Of a stretch of 64,000 bases of DNA, positions 59,314 through 64,000 are shown one piece after another. The stretch's first letter is position 1, and each line of letters starts with the position of its first letter. This DNA is from JACKII01 sp041687435. GTDB taxonomy: Bacteria; Pseudomonadota; Alphaproteobacteria; Bin95. A program made the position numbers and the translations under genes. Under the pieces are notes generated by a model. The model saw only the letters and a program-made list of their open reading frames with translations, ran no database searches and was not told the DNA's origin. The stretch is taken from NCBI GenBank assembly GCA_041687435.1, contig JAWLBX010000005.1, positions 152,098 through 216,097 of the forward strand, given 5' to 3'.

Positions 59314-60564
59314 TCAGCGCCGCCGCTGCTCCACCACCACGCCCGCCTCGATCAGCCGGGCGATGTCGTCTGGGCCCAGTCCCGCCTCTGCCAGGATGTC
59401 CCGGCCGTCCTGCCCGAACTGCGGCGGCGGGCGGCGGACATTGCCGGGGGTGCGGCCCAGCTTTGCCTGAATGCCGAGCGCGGTATAGCCCTGGCCGTCG
59501 GCGACCCGCATCTTTCGGTGCAAGGTGTGCTCGCTGGTCATCGCGGTCGGAACGTCGTTGACCGGGCCGGCCGGCACGCCGGCATCCAGCAGCGCACGGG
59601 CCAGCCGGTCGCATTCCCATTCGCGGAAAGCGGCTTCGAGCGCGGGCTTCAATTCCTCGCGGTTGACGGATCGGTCCGGCGCGCGGGCAAACCTGGGGTC
59701 TGCCGCCAGTTCCGGCTGGCCGATCACATCGCACAGCCGGCGAAACTGGCCATCATTGCCTACCGCCAGGAAGATGTCCTTGTCCGACGTCGCTATGGAA
59801 TCGTAGGGGTAGATGTTCGGGTGCGCATTGCCGGTGGTTTTCGGCGCGGCGCCGTTCATCATGAAATTGTTGGCCTGCGGATGCAGCAGCGACACGGCGC
59901 AATCGTAAAGCGTCATATCCAAATACTGGCCGCGGCCCGAATGGTTCCGCTCGTACAGCGCCATCAGAATGGCGATGGCTGCGTTGAGCCCCGTTCCCAT
60001 GTCGACGATCGGCGTGCCAAGCCGCGTCGGGCCGCTGGTGGGCGTGCCGTTGATGCTGGACATACCGCTGACCGCCTGGACCACCGCGTCATAGCCGGGG
60101 TCGCCGCCCATCGGGCCGGTGGCGCCATAGCCGGAAACGCGGCAGTGGATCAGGCGCGGAAAACGCTCCGACAGCACGTCCTCATAGCCCAGACCCCATT
60201 TCTCCATCTGGCCGGGCTTGAAGTTCTCGATCAGCACGTCGGCGCCGTCCAACAGACGCAGCAGCAGATCCTTGCCCGCCGGTTTCGACAGGTCCAGGCC
60301 CAGCGAGCGCTTGTTGCGGTTTACGCCCATGAAATAGGCGGCCATGTTGCCGGCGGGATCGTCGTTCAGGAAGGGCGGGCCCCAGTCGCGGGTTTCATCG
60401 CCTTGCGGCGGCTCGATCTTGATGATGTCGGCGCCGTGATCGCCCAGGATCATGGTGCAATACGGCCCACCGAGCACGCGGGTCAGGTCGATCACCTTCA
60501 GCCCTTGGAGTGCGCCGGTTGCGGGCGCGTCGGGGCCATCGAAGTTCAGGGGCTGGTCTGCCAT
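59314..60564 (-). CDS. CaiB/BaiF family (class III) CoA-transferase, second copy
   Basis: A 416-residue class III CoA-transferase. LKVIDLTRVLGGPYCTMILG, the RNKRSLGLDLSKPAG helix and IVDMGTGLNAAIAILMAL, which includes the probable catalytic Asp, are clear. It differs from the copy at 6299 in many positions and should be a separate subfamily. The start MADQPLNFDG at 60564 replaces 26 extra codons. It diverges from the EEP-family gene. The acyl groups are unknown. Confidence 0.92.
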   Translation of the reverse strand: MADQPLNFDGPDAPATGALQGLKVIDLTRVLGGPYCTMILGDHGADIIKIEPPQGDETRDWGPPFLNDDPAGNMAAYFMGVNRNKRSLGLDLSKPAGKDLLLRLLDGADVLIENFKPGQMEKWGLGYEDVLSERFPRLIHCRVSGYGATGPMGGDPGYDAVVQAVSGMSSINGTPTSGPTRLGTPIVDMGTGLNAAIAILMALYERNHSGRGQYLDMTLYDCAVSLLHPQANNFMMNGAAPKTTGNAHPNIYPYDSIATSDKDIFLAVGNDGQFRRLCDVIGQPELAADPRFARAPDRSVNREELKPALEAAFREWECDRLARALLDAGVPAGPVNDVPTAMTSEHTLHRKMRVADGQGYTALGIQAKLGRTPGNVRRPPPQFGQDGRDILAEAGLGPDDIARLIEAGVVVEQRRR

Positions 60565-60717
60565 GGGAAAGCTCGCTTGCAGGAAAAAAACCGGCGGTGC
60601 CACCGGAAAATGCGCAGAACCGAGCGAAGTGAACAAGGCCATAGATGCGCGCAGGCGGGCGGCCTAGAGTCGGTTCCGTGCCGGGGAGGCGCCCGGCGGC
60701 AGCCAAGGAGACTGGCC

Positions 60718-61806
60718 ATGCGGAATTCCCGAGATATCAGCCTTGCCAGCATGAATCTCTACAACCTGCAGGTGCCAGGCGGAAAAATGTACCGCGGCGC
60801 CACCTACACGCAGGCCGAATACGACGCCAAGATCGCCTGGACTGCGGGTATGTTGCGGCGCCTGCAGGCCGACGTGATTGCCTTTCAGGAACTGTGGTCG
60901 CGGGAGGCGCTGGCGGATGCGTTTGTTGCGGCCGGCCTGTCGGACCAATACCAACTGGCGTTTATCACGCCGGAAGGCACCTGGCGCGGCATCACGGTGG
61001 CGGCGGCGGTGCGCAAGCCCTGGGTCATTCTGGACTGGGAGCGGTTCAAACAATTCCCGCTGGAACTCAGCCTGACCAAGCGCGATGTGCCGGAATCAGA
61101 GATCCTTGCGCCCGATGCCGCGGATGTGCGCAGCGAGGAAGTCGGCGCCAACCAGGAGGATGAGGAGGCCGATATTCGCATCGACAAATTCTCCCGCTCT
61201 CCCCTGCGTCTGACGGTCGGCCATAGCGAGCGAAGCGACGTGCCGCCGATCTCGGTATTCTGCTGTCATCTCAAATCGAAAATGCCAACGCAAATCGACC
61301 GGGGCCATCCGGATTACATGGCGATGAAGCCGCATGCGACCGTGATCGGCGCTGCGCTCTCCACCATCCGGCGAACGGCGGAGGCGACGGCGCTCCGGGT
61401 GATCCTGAACAAGCATATGAGAGACAATGACGTGCCGACCGTCGTGCTGGGCGACCTGAACGACGGCCAGATGTCGAACACGCTGAATATCCTAGGCGAT
61501 CAGCCCAGCTACCGGGTCTATGCCGACAGCCGTGCCGCACGGCGCAACGACGACGGGCTTTACAACGCGGCGACGATGCAGCAACTGCGCACACTCGACG
61601 ATGTGCTCTATACGCACGAATTCAAAGGTATCCGCGAGGTGTTGGATCACGTGCTGGTGTCGGAACAGTTCTACGAACATTCGGTTCGCCGCCTTTGGGC
61701 TTTCCAGGAGCTGAAGGTCTGGAACGACCATGTCGACGATCATGACGACGAAAGCTCATCCGACCATGGCGTGGTGCGCGCGAGGTTCGACTGGTGGCCG
61801 GCATGA
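60718..61806 (+). CDS. Endonuclease/exonuclease/phosphatase (EEP) family protein
   Basis: A 362-residue protein of the DNase I-like fold. LASMNLYNLQVPGG, then IAFQELWSREAL with the metal Glu, VFCCHLKSKMP, VLGDLNDGQMSNTLNI with the Asp-x-Asn pair, LDHVLVSEQF and the final SSDHGVVRARFDW with the catalytic Asp-His are all present. No signal peptide is seen. Substrate may be DNA, RNA or a phosphoester. The start MRNSRDISLA at 60718 follows AAGGAGA. The stop overlaps ubiX (ATGA). Confidence 0.88.
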   Translation: MRNSRDISLASMNLYNLQVPGGKMYRGATYTQAEYDAKIAWTAGMLRRLQADVIAFQELWSREALADAFVAAGLSDQYQLAFITPEGTWRGITVAAAVRKPWVILDWERFKQFPLELSLTKRDVPESEILAPDAADVRSEEVGANQEDEEADIRIDKFSRSPLRLTVGHSERSDVPPISVFCCHLKSKMPTQIDRGHPDYMAMKPHATVIGAALSTIRRTAEATALRVILNKHMRDNDVPTVVLGDLNDGQMSNTLNILGDQPSYRVYADSRAARRNDDGLYNAATMQQLRTLDDVLYTHEFKGIREVLDHVLVSEQFYEHSVRRLWAFQELKVWNDHVDDHDDESSSDHGVVRARFDWWPA

Positions 61807-62372
61807 CCCGCCTGATTGTCGGCATTTCCGGTGCCTCCGGCGTGATCTATGGCGTGCGGCTGCTGGAATTGCTGCGGCCGACGCCGGTGGAAACGCACCT
61901 GGTCATGACCCGTTCGGCCCAGATCACGCTAGCGCACGAGACGGATTACAAAGTGGCGGCCGTGCAGGCGCTGGCCGATGTCTGCTACGGGCCGGAGGAT
62001 ATTGCCGCCGCCATTTCCAGCGGCTCGTTCCGGACGGCAGGCATGGTGGTGGCGCCCTGTTCCATGCGCTCGCTGGCGGAAATCGCCTATGGCATGACCA
62101 CGCATCTGCTGACGCGCGCCGCCGACGTGGTGCTGAAGGAGCGGCGGCGGCTGGTCCTGCTGCCGCGCGAGACACCGCTGCATCTGGGCCACCTGCGCGC
62201 CATGACAGCGGCGGCGGAGGCGGGGGCGGTGATCGCGCCGCCGGTGCCGGCCTTCTATGCCCGGCCGCAGAACATCGCCGATCTGGTCGACTATACCTGC
62301 GCCCGTGCGCTGGACCTGTTTGACCTGGGTGAAATCGACCTGCCGGCCGTCAATCGCTGGAAGGGGGGCTAG
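61803..62372 (+). CDS. ubiX: Flavin prenyltransferase UbiX
   Basis: A 189-residue enzyme that attaches a dimethylallyl group to FMN, making the cofactor for UbiD decarboxylases. MTRLIVGISGASGVIYGVRLLELL is the standard start; MVVAPCSMRSLAEIAYGMTT and KERRRLVLLPRETPLHLGHL are the FMN and prenyl-phosphate sites. The start at 61803 overlaps the EEP stop as ATGA. No ubiD gene is in the window. Confidence 0.95.
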   Translation: MTRLIVGISGASGVIYGVRLLELLRPTPVETHLVMTRSAQITLAHETDYKVAAVQALADVCYGPEDIAAAISSGSFRTAGMVVAPCSMRSLAEIAYGMTTHLLTRAADVVLKERRRLVLLPRETPLHLGHLRAMTAAAEAGAVIAPPVPAFYARPQNIADLVDYTCARALDLFDLGEIDLPAVNRWKGG

Positions 62373-62392
62373 AGAGTCGTTAACAAAGGGGC

Positions 62393-62824
62393 ATGACCCA
62401 ACCCACCCTGCATATGATCAAACTGTCCGTCGGCACAGACTCGGTTGAGGCGCTCGCCCGCTGGCAGGCTTGGCGCCGCGAGGAAACCGGCAGCGACCAC
62501 AACCGCCACCTGACCCGCAACCATCCGCGGCGCGGGCAGGAAATTCTGGATGGCGGTGGCTGTATGTACTGGGTGATCAAGGGCGTGATCCTGGCGCGCC
62601 AGCGCATTCACGGCTTCGAGGCGCTGGAAAACACGGAAGGGGAGCGCCGCTGCGCCATCGTGCTGGAGCCGGAACTGATCCCGACCGCACCGCGCGCACA
62701 CCGACCCTTTCAGGGTTGGCGCTATTTCAAGCCGGAGGATGCGCCGCCCGATCTGGCCGACAGCGAAACCGACGCCTTGCCGCCGGAACTGGCGGAGGAG
62801 TTGCGCAGTCTGGGGCTGCTTTGA
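62393..62824 (+). CDS. DUF1489 family protein
   Basis: A 143-residue protein of the alphaproteobacterial DUF1489 family. LHMIKLSVGTDSVEALARWQ, HLTRNHPRRGQEILDGGGCMYWVIKG and FQGWRYFKPEDAPPDL are typical. The function is not established. It lies 20 bases after ubiX on the same strand and may be co-transcribed. It ends against the convergent enoyl-CoA hydratase gene. Confidence 0.9.
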   Translation: MTQPTLHMIKLSVGTDSVEALARWQAWRREETGSDHNRHLTRNHPRRGQEILDGGGCMYWVIKGVILARQRIHGFEALENTEGERRCAIVLEPELIPTAPRAHRPFQGWRYFKPEDAPPDLADSETDALPPELAEELRSLGLL

Positions 62825-62826
62825 GC

Positions 62827-63645
62827 CTAGCTCTTGCTGCCTGGTGCCCAGGACGGCGCACGCTTGGCAAGGAAAGCCCGGATGCCTTCCTGCGCTTCTG
62901 GTTCCCGCAGCAGACGGACGATATCCTCTGCTGCCTGCTGCAGCGTTTCCTCCCGCGAGCGGGAGGATGCCAGCCGCACCAGGGATTTGGCAGTGGCGAG
63001 CGCGTGCGGGGCGCTCAACAGGGCATCGGTGACGGCGCGGTCCACCTTGGCCGTCAGGTCGGCGCTGTCTGCGGCCAGTTCGTGCGCGATGCCAAGACGG
63101 AAGGCTTCCCCGCCGCGGCCGATCCGTCCGGTTACTACCATGGCCCTGGCTGCGCCTTCGCCGATGCGGCCGATGACGAACGGTAGGATCTGGCTTGGGA
63201 TAAAGCCCCATTTTGCTTCCGGCATGCCGAATTTGGCATCAGACGTGGCCACGACAAAATCGGCACAGCATGCCATGCCGAGCCCTCCGCCTACTGCAGC
63301 GCCCTCCACCCCGGCGATCACGGCCTGCGGCAAGCCATCCAGCAGGCTGAGCGCATGCCCCATTTGCCGATAGGCCGGCACCAGCGGATCGTCGCCGTTT
63401 GCGGGGATCGGCGGCAGATTGTGCATCGCGTCCAGATCACCGCCGGCCGAGAAGTTGCCGCCCTTGCCGCGCAGCACGACCACGCGCACATGCTCCTGCG
63501 CCGCGGTCCAACGCAAAAGCGCCGTCAATTCCACCATCATCTGGTGGGTGAGGGCGTTGCGCCGGTCCGGGCGGTTGAAAACGATATCGAGCCGCGGCCC
63601 GTCGAGGACGGGCGCCAGTGTTTCACAGGCGGGAAGGTCGGTCAC
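62827..63645 (-). CDS. Enoyl-CoA hydratase/isomerase family protein
   Basis: A 272-residue crotonase-fold protein. The oxyanion-hole segments are GKGGNFSAGGDLDAM and GVEGAAVGGGLGMACCADFV, with FGMPEAKWGFIP after them. Hydratase, isomerase or hydrolase activity cannot be separated by eye. The start codon is GTG at 63645. It lies alone between the DUF1489 gene and the RTX gene. Confidence 0.9.
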   Translation of the reverse strand: MTDLPACETLAPVLDGPRLDIVFNRPDRRNALTHQMMVELTALLRWTAAQEHVRVVVLRGKGGNFSAGGDLDAMHNLPPIPANGDDPLVPAYRQMGHALSLLDGLPQAVIAGVEGAAVGGGLGMACCADFVVATSDAKFGMPEAKWGFIPSQILPFVIGRIGEGAARAMVVTGRIGRGGEAFRLGIAHELAADSADLTAKVDRAVTDALLSAPHALATAKSLVRLASSRSREETLQQAAEDIVRLLREPEAQEGIRAFLAKRAPSWAPGSKS

Positions 63646-63748
63646 GTGTATCCATTGGCTGATCGGCAGGGCAGGCAGAAGCCCGCATCCTAGCGAAAAC
63701 GCGGTCCGACGTCATCGCCGGAGAGGCTGGCGTCGGTGCGCGCATCCG

Positions 63749-64000
63749 TCAGGACCAGACGATATCGGCCGCACTCAGGGTCTGGTCGCTAAAGCCCAGC
63801 AATTCGATACCCGTCAACGTGTCGATACCGTCAGAACCGACAGTATCCGTGACCTGAATGCTGCCATCGCCATTCAAGCTCAGCAGGTAATCCGCCGCCG
63901 CGCCGGCAAAGACCGCGGTATCGGTGCCATTGCCGCCGTCGAGCGTGTCATTGCCGAGGCCGCCGGTCAGCAGGTCATCGCCATCCATGCCGAGGATGAT
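63749..64000 (-). CDS. RTX-type calcium-binding protein, C-terminal fragment, cut by window edge
   Basis: The last 83 residues of a larger protein entering from beyond the right end. GMDGDDLLTGGLGNDTLDGG is a run of the GGxGxDxUx calcium-binding nonapeptide, followed by TAVFAGAAADYLLSLN and TGIELLGFSDQTLSAADIV, a usual C-terminal end for type I secreted RTX proteins. The passenger domain and secretion genes lie outside the window. It begins 103 bases from the enoyl-CoA hydratase gene. Confidence 0.85.
   Translation of the reverse strand: MILGMDGDDLLTGGLGNDTLDGGNGTDTAVFAGAAADYLLSLNGDGSIQVTDTVGSDGIDTLTGIELLGFSDQTLSAADIVWS

Noticed and set aside
59518..60717. 400-codon N-terminal extension of the EEP protein
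   Set aside because: It overlaps the opposite-strand CoA-transferase. The EEP fold begins at 60718 behind an AAGGAGA site.
1..64000. CRISPR arrays, insertion sequences, prophage or integrase genes
   Set aside because: No regular spaced repeats, transposase motifs or phage structural genes were seen on either strand.

Overview
This is a GC-rich, densely coded chromosomal segment, most likely from an alphaproteobacterium of the Rhodospirillales type. The clues are gene neighbourhoods familiar from that group: CN-hydrolase/grxC/comF, ispH-thrB-rnhA, pepA-holC-ndk with a divergent lptF, a DUF1489 gene, and a glycine cleavage operon with a split P-protein. TTG and GTG starts are common. No rRNA, insertion sequence, prophage or CRISPR array was seen. 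The order and genus are inferences from gene content.

Layout. 1-5 kb: CN-hydrolase (cut by the left edge), glutaredoxin, ComF, a four-rhodanese protein, a NDUFAF5-like methyltransferase, an ACT protein behind a possible leader-peptide attenuator, and a RutE-like nitroreductase. 5-8.4 kb: a chitosanase-like protein with a peptidoglycan-binding domain, a CoA-transferase and a FAH-family hydrolase. 8.4-11.2 kb: an accessory patch with an AT-rich orphan gene, a GST, a gene split by a frameshift at an A9 tract, and a BrnT/BrnA toxin-antitoxin pair. 11.2-21.3 kb: metallo-hydrolase, second FAH protein, ndk, holC, pepA, lptF (without lptG), amidohydrolase and a TAXI-TRAP transporter.

21.3-26 kb is the least conventional block: an orphan dimethylformamidase-like large subunit diverges from a GNAT-nitrilase fusion, which converges on a two-gene operon encoding a divergent SpeD homologue and a SET-domain methyltransferase. 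26-39 kb: nitroreductase, a beta-propeller autotransporter, an aldehyde dehydrogenase and a 1-Cys peroxiredoxin sharing an intergenic FNR-type box, gamma-carbonic anhydrase, an amidase diverging from a small nitrile-hydratase-like protein, ispH-thrB-rnhA, a lipoprotein, tRNA-Leu(UAA) and a UxaA/GarD-type dehydratase.

39-52.5 kb: SulP permease with a tandem UspA protein, an SDR, an MFS transporter, a canonical speD-speE operon, an acyl-CoA dehydrogenase, and a tandem glycine riboswitch driving gcvT-gcvH-gcvPA-gcvPB. 52.5-64 kb: amine oxidase, DUF1194 protein, a same-strand run of phosphonate-type ABC transporter genes followed by cobalt-type nitrile hydratase genes, a CoA-transferase, an EEP-family protein overlapping ubiX, a DUF1489 protein, an enoyl-CoA hydratase and the C-terminus of an RTX protein cut by the right edge.

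Best leads for something new: the SpeD-like/SET operon with its GNAT-nitrilase neighbour, the A9 frameshifted gene, the transporter/nitrile hydratase run with a His-alternating alpha subunit, the amidase/NHase-like divergent pair, and the leader peptide before the ACT gene. All functions are read from motifs and context by eye; no database search was run.
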